From Chloroflexota bacterium (GTDB lineage Bacteria; Chloroflexota; Dehalococcoidia; DSTF01; RBG-16-68-14): a stretch of DNA of 64,000 nt. The stretch covers positions 161,798 to 225,797 of the forward strand of contig JAJCYW010000016.1 of NCBI GenBank assembly GCA_029262675.1. Direction: 5' to 3'. The notes below the pieces were generated by a model. That model was not told the DNA's origin, ran no database searches, and saw nothing but the letters and a program-made list of their open reading frames with translations. The stretch's first letter is position 1. Every line of letters begins with the position of its first letter. Position numbers and translations under genes: made by a program. Below, piece after piece: positions 41,768-50,806 of this stretch.

Positions 41768-44700
41768 CTACTCCGTCAACCTTCTATACAGCGTCGGCAG
41801 GCGGCTGGGGAGCGCCTCGATGTCCGCGAGGACTTCGTAGCCCATGTCCTCGCACATCTGCCCCAGGTAGTCGTGGCCCTCTTTGTCCACCGTCAGCGCG
41901 AAGGGCGTGATGCCCTTGCGGCGCGCCTCCACCAGCGCCTGCTTTGTGTCGTGGATGGCGTACTCTTTCTCTGTGCGGTCGCGGCCGTAGCCGTGGTCCT
42001 GCGGCCGCCCGTCCGAGACGAGGAAGAGGATCTTCACCTTCGCGTCGTAGTCGTCCAGCTTCGCGGTCGTGTGGCGGATGGCCGGGCCCATCCGCGTCGA
42101 GCGGATCGGCGCGATCTTGTCGATGCGCCGCGTAACGGTGTCCGATAGCGACTCTTCCAGATCCTTGATCACGTAGTACTCCACGTTGTCGCGACCGTAG
42201 CCGGAGAAGCCGAAGATCCCGTAACTGTCGCCGATCGTCTCTAACGCCTTGATCAGCAGCACCATGCTCTCGCGCTCCAGGTCGATGATGCGTTTCGGCG
42301 GCGCGACGGCCTGCTGCGAGCGGCGCTTGGCCAGCCACTGGAAGTACTTGCGCGGGTCGTTGTCGAATTCCGGCTCGTCTTGGTACTTCTGGCGGCGCTT
42401 CTCGATCTCCTCGTCGGTCGAAGCGCTCATGTCGAGCAGGAACGCCACCGCCACGTCGCGTTCGACCTTGTTGCGCCGCCAGTAGACTTTGTCTGTGTGT
42501 GCGCCGCCGGCCTTCTTCTCCACGAAGTAGTCGATGACCAGGTCGAGGTCGAAGTCTTCGCCGTCGTCCAGGTGCTTGATCTTGCGAAAGAGCTCCGGCC
42601 GCAGCAGTTCGAACTGGCGGCGCGTCTCCGCGACGAGCGCCGCGTGCTCTTGCAGCGCCTCCTCGAAGAACTCTTCCGAGCCTTCTTCCAGCGGCCGCTC
42701 TTGCACGCAGCACCAGCCGGGCTTGTAGTCGGCGGCGCGGAAGTCCCACTCGTCGTAGTAGAAGGCTTTGGGCTCTTGCGCTAGCTCGCCCTCCCCCTCG
42801 CCGCTGCCGTCCTCGTCCTCGACGGGCGTGCCGTCCGCCGACTCTATCTTCTGCTCGGGTATCGGCGTGCCGGCCTCCTTCTCCAGGTTGCTGAGGAAGA
42901 GTCCGATCGTCGATGCCAGGTCGCCCTCCGCCATCCCGTCGACGTTGATCTCGACGCTCTTCTCCATCAACTCGCGGAGCTGGTCCGCCGTCAGCGGCGA
43001 AAGGCCGCCGGGCGCGTCCTTGCCGTCCTGTAACCGCAGCCGCATCAGTAGCTGCACCAGCTCTGGCTTGAAGTCGCCGCGGAAATCGACCGGCTGCGGG
43101 CTCTGGTAGGCCTCCTCCTCGCCGTCCGGCATCGGCGTCTCGCCGGCCTCGCCCGCGCCCGAGGGTTGGGACATCATCAGCGCCAGCGACTCTTCGTCCA
43201 GCTCGTCCCACGCCTCCGGGTCGAGCAGCTCCGGCGCGACGTTGGGGACGCTCATCGCGATTTCGTACAGCGAAAGCGTCGCTTCCGCCGTGTCCTCGAC
43301 GATGGCGCCAGGTTCCTGGACCGCGGCGAGCAGGCGCAGCGACTGCGCGAGCACGGCGTTGAGGTTCTTCGGCCAGACGATGCGGTCGCGGCCGTCCAGG
43401 GTGACGCGCAGCAAGTTCTCGAGCAGCGCCTGCCGCAGCGGTAGCGAGCGCGGGTTCGGGCGCCGCTCCAGTTCCGCTTCTTGTGTCTGCGCCCATGATT
43501 TGCGCACGCCGCCGTACTCCGAGCGGACGCGCGAGTCAATCCGCGCGTCCTCGACGATCGTAAAGATATCGAGTGCGGTCTGGCGCTCCTGGAACAGGTC
43601 GAAGAAGCGCTCCATGTCCGTGATCGGCGGTTTGGCCTCACCGCCCTCGGCCGCACGCAGGCCGGCTTCGACGTTGTGGCGGCGGCGCGGCAGCACGTTG
43701 CCCTCGCGTTCCCAGTTGAACCAGAAGCTGCCGAACTCCAGGTGCGCGGTCTGGTGCGTGGCGTAGACCTTGTAGACCGCGAAGTTCTCGATCTTCTCGA
43801 TGTGGTCGTCGACGGACTCCGGCAGGTAGACGGCGCTGCCTTCGGTGCTGGGCCGGCTCTCGGAGACCCAGCCGATGCCTTTCTCGGCCAACGACTGCGC
43901 CGGCTGGATCGCCACGTCCGTGCCGGCGAGCGCCTTGCAGTACAGGCGCAGCACGCCGCCCACCTGCGTAAGCTCGACGCGAGACGAGAGCGTCTGCAGC
44001 ACCTCCTCGCCTTTGCCGGACTCCATACGGAAAAAAGCCTCGCCGCCGGCCTCGCTGCCCTCCAGGATGCGGTGCCCTGCCGTATGCCAGCGCTGCAGGT
44101 CATCCGGCCGCACGCGTTGCAGCACGGTCGGCGCGCTCTTGAGAAACTCCATCGCCGCCGTCGGGGAGCCGACGGCCAGCTCCTCAGCCAGACCGAGCAG
44201 GTCGCCGTGCGCTTGGTTGGGAACCTCAGCCAACGCCTGCGCCGCTTCGCTGAAGAGCGCATAGGCCTGCCGCGATAGTTTCGGGGAGACGTCGCCGCCC
44301 AGCGTCAGCAGCCGCGCGCGTTGTGTCGCAGCGATCGGCGCGACCAGGGCCGCACCGTGCTGGAAGAGCTGACGGACGTCGGCCCAGCTCGCGTCGGCGA
44401 CTGACGCAGCGAGAGCGAGAAACGGTGCGCGGTCGTCTCGTTCGAGCGTGCCGAACAGGTTCGGCGCGGCGTCCAGGCAGTCGGAGGCCAGTTCGTACGA
44501 TCGTTCGGCGACGGTATCGATCAGCGTTGTGAGCTGCGCCATGTTCTCCAGCGTGATGAGAGGCAGCAGGCCGGGGCCGGCGGCGAAGAACGCCGAGGCG
44601 AGCGAGATCGACTTCCAGTGGCCGCGATAGAGGTGCCGCCCCAGCATCGCCCACTCCGTGAGCTGGTGCTCGCCGAGGTAGGAGATGACGTCCGGCCCGG

Positions 44701-45013
44701 CGCGGAAGTAGGCCGCCGCGATCACGGACGAGTGCTCCGCCAGGTCGCGGCCGGCGTGTACCCAGCGGCGGTAGGCGGTGGGCTGGAGCGTCTGGACAAC
44801 TTTGGGGCTGACGCGGTAGTACTCCGCCGCCGCCTCCCATGACCGCAGCGAGTGCTCGGCCAGCGTCACGCCCTCCTCCGCCCACGCCCGCAGCGTGTCT
44901 TCCGAGAGGTGCGGCCGCAGCTCCGCCAGCGCGAGGCGAAACTCCTCCGTCAGCGAGGCGTTGTGACTCGCCAGCCGCTTCTCGGCGTCTGCGATAAACG
45001 TATCGAAGTTCAT
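41768..45013 (-). CDS. NorD/CbbO-like protein with C-terminal von Willebrand factor A domain
   Basis: 1081 residues from ATG 45013; the open frame extends upstream but the product there is not protein-like. The long N-terminal part is helical; a low-complexity acidic region (EDEDGSGEGEGE) precedes the vWA domain, which has the MIDAS DMSAST at about residue 860 and SDGRPQD. NorD/CbbO proteins work with a MoxR AAA+ ATPase (NorQ/CbbQ) to insert or repair metal centres or to activate Rubisco. Its partner is at 49052-49963 on the same strand, unusually separated by several other genes. Confidence 0.87.
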   Translation of the reverse strand: MNFDTFIADAEKRLASHNASLTEEFRLALAELRPHLSEDTLRAWAEEGVTLAEHSLRSWEAAAEYYRVSPKVVQTLQPTAYRRWVHAGRDLAEHSSVIAAAYFRAGPDVISYLGEHQLTEWAMLGRHLYRGHWKSISLASAFFAAGPGLLPLITLENMAQLTTLIDTVAERSYELASDCLDAAPNLFGTLERDDRAPFLALAASVADASWADVRQLFQHGAALVAPIAATQRARLLTLGGDVSPKLSRQAYALFSEAAQALAEVPNQAHGDLLGLAEELAVGSPTAAMEFLKSAPTVLQRVRPDDLQRWHTAGHRILEGSEAGGEAFFRMESGKGEEVLQTLSSRVELTQVGGVLRLYCKALAGTDVAIQPAQSLAEKGIGWVSESRPSTEGSAVYLPESVDDHIEKIENFAVYKVYATHQTAHLEFGSFWFNWEREGNVLPRRRHNVEAGLRAAEGGEAKPPITDMERFFDLFQERQTALDIFTIVEDARIDSRVRSEYGGVRKSWAQTQEAELERRPNPRSLPLRQALLENLLRVTLDGRDRIVWPKNLNAVLAQSLRLLAAVQEPGAIVEDTAEATLSLYEIAMSVPNVAPELLDPEAWDELDEESLALMMSQPSGAGEAGETPMPDGEEEAYQSPQPVDFRGDFKPELVQLLMRLRLQDGKDAPGGLSPLTADQLRELMEKSVEINVDGMAEGDLASTIGLFLSNLEKEAGTPIPEQKIESADGTPVEDEDGSGEGEGELAQEPKAFYYDEWDFRAADYKPGWCCVQERPLEEGSEEFFEEALQEHAALVAETRRQFELLRPELFRKIKHLDDGEDFDLDLVIDYFVEKKAGGAHTDKVYWRRNKVERDVAVAFLLDMSASTDEEIEKRRQKYQDEPEFDNDPRKYFQWLAKRRSQQAVAPPKRIIDLERESMVLLIKALETIGDSYGIFGFSGYGRDNVEYYVIKDLEESLSDTVTRRIDKIAPIRSTRMGPAIRHTTAKLDDYDAKVKILFLVSDGRPQDHGYGRDRTEKEYAIHDTKQALVEARRKGITPFALTVDKEGHDYLGQMCEDMGYEVLADIEALPSRLPTLYRRLTE

Positions 45014-45063
45014 GGCCCCGCCATTGTACCGAACGGGGGACGCGGGGAAGGGCTGGAAGCAGC

Positions 45064-45771
45064 CTATTGAGGCGGCGGAAGAATCTCGAACGTCAGCCTG
45101 GCGCCCAGGTCGCGCTGGCCGCCCGGGCCACTGCCGCAACCGACATCCCATCCCCTCAGTGTGTAGATGCCCGCCGGTACCTGCTCGCCGTCTGAGAGAA
45201 AGCCGCCTGTGTCGTCCAGCTGATCCCACGTCACGGTGTACGTGACGGACTCGCCAGGCGCCCATGTTTGGCTACCCAGAACGTGGAGAAACACCAAGTA
45301 GCGCGCCCAGCGCCACACTTCGTTTCCGTCCGCGTCGTCAACCGTGAAATCGAACAGCATGCTACTGCCGTAGCCTCGTTTGATTGGCTCATCGCTGATG
45401 TTTGTGATCGAGAGCGTCATCTCTAACGGCTCGCCGAATGGCACGCCCATCGCCAAGCCAACGATGGTAAGCTCTGCGACCAGCGGTTCTTCGCAGCAGA
45501 GACCTGCAACGATCTGGAGTACGAGAGCCGCGTCGAGGCTGTCAACATGACGATCGCAGTTGACGTTTGCGAAGTCGGGACAAGGCGCGTCGTCAATCAA
45601 GCCGGCGTCCAGTTGCAGGATGAGAGCGGCGTCGATGCTGTTCGTCACCTTGTCGCAATTGGCATCGCCTTCCGGGTTCGGTGGTGTAACTGCCTGCGCG
45701 GGTGCGCCTCCGATCCAAAGGGCCAGCGCCGCTACCAGTGCGGTTGATGCCAACGTTCGTAGTCCACTCAT
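45064..45771 (-). CDS. Secreted dockerin-type protein with C-terminal BsuPI domain
   Basis: 235 residues. Signal peptide (ALVAALALWIGGAPAQA), then two dockerin-like repeats, GDANCDKVTNSIDAALILQ and VNCDRHVDSLDAALVLQI, with the D-x-N-x-D Ca loops. The C-terminal ~130 residues match the BsuPI intracellular-proteinase-inhibitor fold (LTIVGLAMGVPFGEPLEMTL, DEPIKRGYGSSMLFDFTVDD, WAPGESVTYTVTWDQ). It shares promoter/leader sequence with the 45894 gene. Here BsuPI is clearly exported rather than intracellular. Function unknown; a docked surface module. Confidence 0.8.
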   Translation of the reverse strand: MSGLRTLASTALVAALALWIGGAPAQAVTPPNPEGDANCDKVTNSIDAALILQLDAGLIDDAPCPDFANVNCDRHVDSLDAALVLQIVAGLCCEEPLVAELTIVGLAMGVPFGEPLEMTLSITNISDEPIKRGYGSSMLFDFTVDDADGNEVWRWARYLVFLHVLGSQTWAPGESVTYTVTWDQLDDTGGFLSDGEQVPAGIYTLRGWDVGCGSGPGGQRDLGARLTFEILPPPQ

Positions 45772-45816
45772 GCCGTCACGCTCCGTTCCGCCTGTCGTAC
45801 GTGCGCCTATCGTACA
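45769..45816 (-). repeat. Shared leader element, copy 1 (5' region of the 45064 gene)
   Basis: About 47 bp upstream of and including the ATG resemble 46650-46696 (common core CGCTCCGTTCCGCC and ACGTGCGCCTAT). On the minus strand a TACGAT -10-like element lies in it. Confidence 0.7.
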
Positions 45817-45893
45817 GCAGCAGGGTCGCGCCGTCTACTACGGCGGGGGTCTTAGATGTCAACCATCCCGTGCGGATGATCGCAGCATGAGGC

Positions 45894-46652
45894 TCAAGGG
45901 CTTGCTAACGTCTGCGCGATCAGCGCCTTAGCATCATCTTCCGATAGCCCAATGAGTGCGGCGGGAGCGCCGCTAGCTATGGCCGGCGCGTAATCGAAGT
46001 GCGAGATGGAGCCTTCCCTGATCTCGTATGCGCCCCACAACCCATCGTTTGTGCCTGCCGTATTCGGCTTGGACGTCCACCACAGCAGAAAGAGTAGATA
46101 GCGTTTGCCAGGCTCGAAGAACGGTCGATCCACGTATACAAGCTCTTGGCCGTCGACGATGCCACCTGGTTCAACCAGTGTGATAGAAGATCCCTCGTAT
46201 CCGTCCGATTTGAGGACGTCCTCGATCGAAAAGACGTACTCACTCATGTAAAGGCCAGCCGTTCCCGTCATGCTTCCGCTGCACTCCTTACCCACGTGGT
46301 AAGGGCGGGGTGTGCCGCAGACGACAGGGATATCATAGGGCTGGGGAGTGACGGCAAGGCGCCGGTCTTGCAGCGTAGCGATAACGATATTGGCACTATC
46401 ATCGACCAGCGTCCGGATATCCTGGAAGCTGTCAAAGGCCATAAACCCCGGCTGGTAAGTCACGATTCGTTCTAGCCCCGGAGGTTCACCCCCAACCCCT
46501 TGGCGAGCCTCAATACGTAGCCCGTTGTCAGAAGCTCCGCCAGATTCGCCGGAGCCAACAAGAACGAAGACGGCAATCACCACGGCGGCGAGAATCCCTG
46601 CGGCCAGCGCAATTACCAGCGCGGCTGCTGCTAATGTACGTGGTGTACTCAT
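45894..46652 (-). CDS. Hypothetical membrane-anchored exported protein
   Basis: 252 residues. The N-terminus MSTPRTLAAAALVIALAAG resembles that of the neighbouring dockerin protein, then a transmembrane segment (AAVVIAVFVLVGSG) anchors an extracytoplasmic domain with conserved-looking cysteines (VVCGTPRPYHVGKECSG) and FFEPGKRYLLFLLWW. No domain recognised. It shares upstream sequence with the 45064 gene, so the two are probably expressed together. Confidence 0.65.
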   Translation of the reverse strand: MSTPRTLAAAALVIALAAGILAAVVIAVFVLVGSGESGGASDNGLRIEARQGVGGEPPGLERIVTYQPGFMAFDSFQDIRTLVDDSANIVIATLQDRRLAVTPQPYDIPVVCGTPRPYHVGKECSGSMTGTAGLYMSEYVFSIEDVLKSDGYEGSSITLVEPGGIVDGQELVYVDRPFFEPGKRYLLFLLWWTSKPNTAGTNDGLWGAYEIREGSISHFDYAPAIASGAPAALIGLSEDDAKALIAQTLASP

Positions 46653-46696
46653 GCGGTCACGCTCCGTTCCGCCTTCATACGTGCGCCTATTCTACA
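46650..46696 (-). repeat. Shared leader element, copy 2 (5' region of the 45894 gene)
   Basis: About 40 of 47 bases as in copy 1 at 45769. The minus strand has TAGAAT as a possible -10. Confidence 0.7.
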
Positions 46697-46721
46697 ACAC
46701 GCGGCCGCTGATGCGGCCGCC

Positions 46722-47420
46722 CTACTGCGGCGGCGGGACGATCTCGAAGTCGAGTTGTCGTGAAAGATCGCAGGCGCGGGGCGGCGTCAGGCTGCAGCCG
46801 ACGTCGCGGCCGCTGAGCGAGTAGGGCCCGGCCGGTACCTGGTTGTCCAGGTAGTCCTGCTGGTCCCAGACGGCGCTGTAGGTGACGGTCTCGCCGGGCG
46901 CCCAGGTGCGATGTTCTATCGCCTCCGTGAACGCCATCCCGAACGACCACTGCCAGATCACGATGTCGTCCCCGTCGCGGACGATGAAGTCGTAGCTCTG
47001 GCCGCTGTTGTAGCGTCTGGTGACCGGCGCGTCGCCGGTGTTCGTGATCGTCAGCGTCATGTCCATTAGTTCGCCGTACGGCGCGCCCGTGGGCAACGTG
47101 ACTATGGAGAGTTCGGCGGCGAGTTGCGGGCAGCAGAGCGCCGCCACCATCTGCAGCACTATGGCAGCGTCCAGGCTGTTCACCTCGTAGTCGAAGTTGA
47201 CATCCGCGACGTCGGGGCAGGGCGTAGCGTCGATGAGGCCGGCGCTTGCCTGCAGGATCACGGCTGCATCGACGCTGTCGACGTTGCCGTCGCAGTTGGC
47301 GTCGCCGTCCGTCAGTCGCGGCGGCAGCGCCGATGTGGGCGCCACGACGAGGAGGCCCGCCGCGGCCATTATCGCTGCTACGGCGGCGAGTGTGAATACG
47401 ATGCCGATTCTCATCTGCAT
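46722..47420 (-). CDS. Second secreted dockerin-BsuPI protein
   Basis: 232 residues, same domain order as the 45064 product: signal peptide (IVFTLAAVAAIMAAAGLLVVAP), dockerin repeats GDANCDGNVDSVDAAVILQ and VNFDYEVNSLDAAIVLQM, then BsuPI-like AELSIVTLPTGAPYGELMDM, RRYNSGQSYDFIVRDG and WAPGETVTYSAVWDQQ. Paralogue by domain and position. In the second Ca loop the expected Cys is replaced by Phe (VNFD). Codon use is more GC-rich than in the first copy. Confidence 0.8.
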   Translation of the reverse strand: MQMRIGIVFTLAAVAAIMAAAGLLVVAPTSALPPRLTDGDANCDGNVDSVDAAVILQASAGLIDATPCPDVADVNFDYEVNSLDAAIVLQMVAALCCPQLAAELSIVTLPTGAPYGELMDMTLTITNTGDAPVTRRYNSGQSYDFIVRDGDDIVIWQWSFGMAFTEAIEHRTWAPGETVTYSAVWDQQDYLDNQVPAGPYSLSGRDVGCSLTPPRACDLSRQLDFEIVPPPQ

Positions 47421-47536
47421 GCTCCTACTCCCCCTCGCTCTCCTGGCGGAATGTAGCGGCGCGGGGCCGCGCGGTCATCCAGCAAGACGAATCACCGCCC
47501 GAGATGGTTCCGCAGTTACCTCGGTCACAAGGGGCC

Positions 47537-47668
47537 CGAGCCGCCTCGGCTAGAGGCGGCTCGAAGCTGCTTCCGCATGAACGTGCCCCCGAGTCGCCTC
47601 GGCAACGAGGCGACTCGAAGCTGCTGCGGGACCGCAGCAGCCCGAAGCCCCTTCCATCAGGAAGGGGC
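47537..47668. repeat. Array of four hairpins beside the metallophosphoesterase gene
   Basis: CGAGCCGCCTC-ggcta-GAGGCGGCTCG (47537-47563), CGAGTCGCCTC-ggcaac-GAGGCGACTCG (47590-47617), GCTGCTGCG-ggac-CGCAGCAGC (47620-47641), GCCCCTTCC-atca-GGAAGGGGC (47647-47668). The phosphoesterase stop codon (47657-47659) lies inside the last. Linkers share GAAGC(TGC). Confidence 0.85.
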
Positions 47669-48337
47669 CTCCCACCAGGCATGGTTCTCCGGCGTCTGTT
47701 CGTGCCGTGTGGCCCCCGGCTTCGCTTGTGGGATTACGGCTGGGTCGACGGCCGGCCGCGTCGGGTCGTCGTAGTGGTGGAATTGCACCTCGCCCGTCTC
47801 CGTCTCCAGCACCGCGCAGGAGAGACGGAAGCCGTTGCGATGGTCGCGCGACTCTCCGGCCGAGCCGGGGTTGATCACCAGAGATCGGCCCACCGGCTGC
47901 GCCATGTGGTAGTGCGTATGGCCCAGGATGATGAAGTCGGCGTCGATCTCAGCCAGCTTCTGGAGGTTCGGGCTGTTGGGGTAGAGGTACTCGTCGTAGG
48001 GGTCGAAGGGGCTGCCGTGGACCATCGTCAGCCTGCGGCCGCCCATCTCCGTATCGATGCGGTACGGTTGCGCGGCCATGTACTCGAGGAGCTCCCTGCG
48101 GACGCCGTCTCTCTCTCGCGCGGCCTCGCCCCAGGGGCCGAGCAGCACGCGCTCGTGGTTGCCGAGTACGTAGCGGGCCTTGCGCTCCCGCAGCAGCGCC
48201 AGCACGTCGTTCGAGAAGCGGAACTGGTAGACGGCGTCGCCCGCGCAGAGCAGCTCGTCCACGGGGCCCATCAGGTCGAGTGCGCGCTCAAGACCGGCCA
48301 GGTTGCAGTGGATGTCGGCGACGATGCCGAGCTTCAT
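47657..48337 (-). CDS. Calcineurin-like metallophosphoesterase (YfcE/MJ0936 type)
   Basis: 226 residues. Metal-site motifs in order: DIHCN, LCAGDAV, LGNHE, TMVHGS and LGHTHYHM, typical of a short, single-domain phosphodiesterase with a dinuclear centre. It is cytoplasmic. The C-terminal ~25 residues are an extension. Substrate unknown; its order in the NorD-NorQ interval has no obvious meaning. Confidence 0.9.
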   Translation of the reverse strand: MKLGIVADIHCNLAGLERALDLMGPVDELLCAGDAVYQFRFSNDVLALLRERKARYVLGNHERVLLGPWGEAARERDGVRRELLEYMAAQPYRIDTEMGGRRLTMVHGSPFDPYDEYLYPNSPNLQKLAEIDADFIILGHTHYHMAQPVGRSLVINPGSAGESRDHRNGFRLSCAVLETETGEVQFHHYDDPTRPAVDPAVIPQAKPGATRHEQTPENHAWWEAPS

Positions 48338-48381
48338 GCCTGCAGTCTAGCGCAGGGCGGCTCGCTGGCCCGAGGCAGCGC

Positions 48382-49041
48382 CTACTGCTCGACTATGGTC
48401 ACCGAGTTCATCACGTCGCCAATAGCAAGCTGTTGCGCGACGTCCATGCCGGACGTCACCCGTCCGAAGGATGCGTAGCTGCCGTCCAGGTGGGGGGCAT
48501 CGCCCAGCGTGACGAAGAACTGGCTGCCGGCGGAGTCCGGGGCGGTGCTGCGGGCCATGCCCAGCGCGCCCGTGGAGAAGTCCGAGCCCTCGAATTCCGG
48601 CGGGATGCCGTAGCCGGGGCCGCCGCCGCCCGTGCCGTCCGGATCGCCTCCCTGCACGACGAAGCCCGGCTCCACGCGGTGGAACGTAAGGCCGTCGTAG
48701 AAGCCACTGCAGGCCAGGAAGACGAAATTGTTCGTCGTCGACGGCACGTCGCTGTTCAGCTCGACGACGACATCGCCTTTGTTGGTACTGATCGTCGCGA
48801 TGTAGGTCTTCGACGTATCGATAATGCGCTCCGGCGCTGCGTCCCACGACTTCTGGTCAGTCTTCTGGCACCCCTCGGCGAAACTCACGGTCTGCTCCTC
48901 TCCGTTGCCAGTGGCACCGTTGCCACCGTTGCCGGTGTCTACGTTTCCCCCGTTATCGTCATCGTCGCCACCACCGCACGCCGCGATCAGCAGCGCCAGC
49001 GCGACGGCGATCGCGAGCGGCAGTACGATTTTCTTCAGCAT
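48382..49041 (-). CDS. Cyclophilin-type peptidyl-prolyl isomerase lipoprotein
   Basis: 219 residues. Signal peptide with lipobox LIAAC, then an Asp/Gly/Asn-rich linker and a cyclophilin domain: FHRVEPGFVVQGGDPDG, ALGMARS, SQFFVTLG and LDGSYASFGRV. Catalytic Arg in FHRV is present. Anchored in the outer leaflet, it would assist folding of exported proteins, several of which are encoded nearby. The NorQ-like gene ends 10 bp upstream. Confidence 0.92.
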   Translation of the reverse strand: MLKKIVLPLAIAVALALLIAACGGGDDDDNGGNVDTGNGGNGATGNGEEQTVSFAEGCQKTDQKSWDAAPERIIDTSKTYIATISTNKGDVVVELNSDVPSTTNNFVFLACSGFYDGLTFHRVEPGFVVQGGDPDGTGGGGPGYGIPPEFEGSDFSTGALGMARSTAPDSAGSQFFVTLGDAPHLDGSYASFGRVTSGMDVAQQLAIGDVMNSVTIVEQ

Positions 49042-49051
49042 GGTCGCTCCT

Positions 49052-49963
49052 CTACTCGAAGATCGCGCTGACGACTTCTTCGATGCTTCGCTGCACGTCC
49101 AGATCGTCGGTCAGCGCCCAGACGACGGCCACCTGGCAGGCCCGCCTCGCTTCGATGCCCTGCGAGATGAGGCGGCCCGCGTAGATCAGCAGCCGGGTGC
49201 TGACGCCCTCGGCGAGCCCGTGCTCCTTCAGGTTGCGCACCTTCTCGCCGAGCTTGGCGAGGGAGCGCGCCGTCGCGGCGTCAACGCCGCTCTCGTGCTC
49301 GATGATGCCGGCCTCCAGATCCGCCGGTGGATGCCCGAACTCAATCGAGATGAAGCGCTGGCGGGTGCTGTGCTTGAGGTCCTTCAGCGCGCTCTGGTAG
49401 CCGGGGTTGTAGGAGATCACCAGCAGGAACCCGTCCGCCGCTTCCAGTAGCTGCCCGCGCTTCTCCATGGGCAGGATGCGGCGGTGGTCCGTCAGCGGGT
49501 GGATCAGCACCGTGGTGTCCTTGCGCGCCTCCACCACCTCATCGAGGTAGCAGATAGCGCCGACCTTGACCGCCCTGGTCAACGGTCCGTCCACCCAGCG
49601 TGTAGAGTCGCCTTCCAGCAGGTAGCGGCCGACGAGGTCAGACGCCGTCAGGTCCTCGTGGCAGGCGACAGTGACCAGTGGCAGCGCCTGGGTCGGTTCG
49701 TTGCCGTCGCCGTCCGCCCCTGATTTGTCACCCTTCTGGGCTATGGTGAGGGGACGGCCCATCTTCCAGGCCATGTACTCAACGAAGCGGGTCTTACCGC
49801 AGCCCGTCGGCCCCTTCAGGAGCACGGGGATGCGTTGCTTGAACGCGGCCGAAAAGAGCTCGACCTCGTCCCCAATAGGCACGTAGAACGGCTCCTCGTG
49901 CGCGTGGTACTTCTCGATTGCGTAGAGCTGGTACGCGCCATCGGTCTCGTCGGCGATTGTCAT
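49052..49963 (-). CDS. MoxR-type AAA+ ATPase, NorQ/CbbQ-like
   Basis: 303 residues from ATG 49963 (an in-frame ATG at 49990 would overlap coaE). Walker [11 protein letters not shown], the MoxR signature [19 protein letters not shown], Walker [12 protein letters not shown] and [17 protein letters not shown] identify the NorQ/CbbQ group, hexameric remodelling ATPases acting with vWA partners. The matching NorD/CbbO-like gene is at 41768. No nor or rubisco genes are in the window, so the target enzyme is unknown. Confidence 0.9.
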   Translation of the reverse strand: MTIADETDGAYQLYAIEKYHAHEEPFYVPIGDEVELFSAAFKQRIPVLLKGPTGCGKTRFVEYMAWKMGRPLTIAQKGDKSGADGDGNEPTQALPLVTVACHEDLTASDLVGRYLLEGDSTRWVDGPLTRAVKVGAICYLDEVVEARKDTTVLIHPLTDHRRILPMEKRGQLLEAADGFLLVISYNPGYQSALKDLKHSTRQRFISIEFGHPPADLEAGIIEHESGVDAATARSLAKLGEKVRNLKEHGLAEGVSTRLLIYAGRLISQGIEARRACQVAVVWALTDDLDVQRSIEEVVSAIFE

Positions 49964-49976
49964 GTCGTTTCCCAAC

Positions 49977-50597
49977 CTATCCGGCTCCACTGGCGGCGCG
50001 AGCTCGTGTCTCCAGCTTCGACCAAGCCTCGTTCACGGCGGCCGTCAGCTCCTCCAGCGTGCCGTCGTTCTCGATAACGACGTCCGCGTAGGATCGGCGG
50101 ATGTCGTTGCCTAGCTGTGCGCGGAGCCGGGCGTCCGCCTGCTCTTCGTTCAGTCCGTTGCGTTCGAAGAGGCGCTGCTTTGCCGTTGCGGGCGAGGCGC
50201 TCACCAGCCACACCTCGTCGACGAGCGGCAGCCAGTCGGCCTCGATTAGCACCGCCGCTTCGAGGACGACGATGCCCGTGCTCTCCGCCCGCAGCGTATC
50301 GAGCTGGGCGTCCATCATCTTCCGCATCGCCGGCCAGACGATGCTCTCCAGCCGCCGCCTGGCCGCCGGGTCGCCGAAGACCTTGCCGCCCAGCGCCTTG
50401 CGGTCGATCTCGCCGTCGTCGCCGACTATCTCGTCGCCGAACTCCGCGACAACGGAGTCGAACGTCTCGCTGCCTTTCAGGTAGGCGCTGTGGCCGACCT
50501 TATCGGCGTCGATCACGGTCGCGCCGAGTTCGTCAAGCTGCTTTGTGACGAGCGACTTCCCGCTGGCGATGCCGCCTGTCAGACCGATGACGCGCAT
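49977..50597 (-). CDS. coaE: Dephospho-CoA kinase
   Basis: 206 residues. P-loop [40 protein letters not shown] and [13 protein letters not shown] are the CoaE core; the enzyme phosphorylates the 3'-hydroxyl of dephospho-CoA to finish CoA synthesis. Standard length. GGAGGAGCC is the ribosome site before ATG 50597. A hairpin with a T-run sits in its leader. Confidence 0.96.
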   Translation of the reverse strand: MRVIGLTGGIASGKSLVTKQLDELGATVIDADKVGHSAYLKGSETFDSVVAEFGDEIVGDDGEIDRKALGGKVFGDPAARRRLESIVWPAMRKMMDAQLDTLRAESTGIVVLEAAVLIEADWLPLVDEVWLVSASPATAKQRLFERNGLNEEQADARLRAQLGNDIRRSYADVVIENDGTLEELTAAVNEAWSKLETRARAASGAG

Positions 50598-50614
50598 GGC
50601 TCCTCCGAAAACGC

Positions 50615-50634
50615 CGCCCCGCTGCTACGGGGCG
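50615..50634 (-). terminator. Hairpin between tRNA-Glu and coaE
   Basis: On the minus strand CGCCCCG-tagcag-CGGGGCG, then GCGTTTTCGG and the coaE ribosome site. A weak terminator of the tRNA transcript, or an element in the coaE leader. Confidence 0.5.
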
Positions 50635-50806
50635 ACGGCTCATTGTAGCTAGGGCCTCTCGCGCGGCACAAGCAACCGCTCGAGTGACGACGCCGTGGCG
50701 ATTTCGGAGCGCGTACGAGCCAAGCTATGGAGGCGGGCAAAAGGCGTCCAAGTGAGCGGGAGAACTGCGAGTATCGACAAAGCGCGTATTTTGCTCGATA
50801 ATGGAA

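Noticed and set aside
41784..43496. 570-codon minus-strand frame overlapping the NorD-like gene
   Set aside because: Arg/Ala/Gly-rich shadow frame of a confidently identified vWA protein on the same strand.
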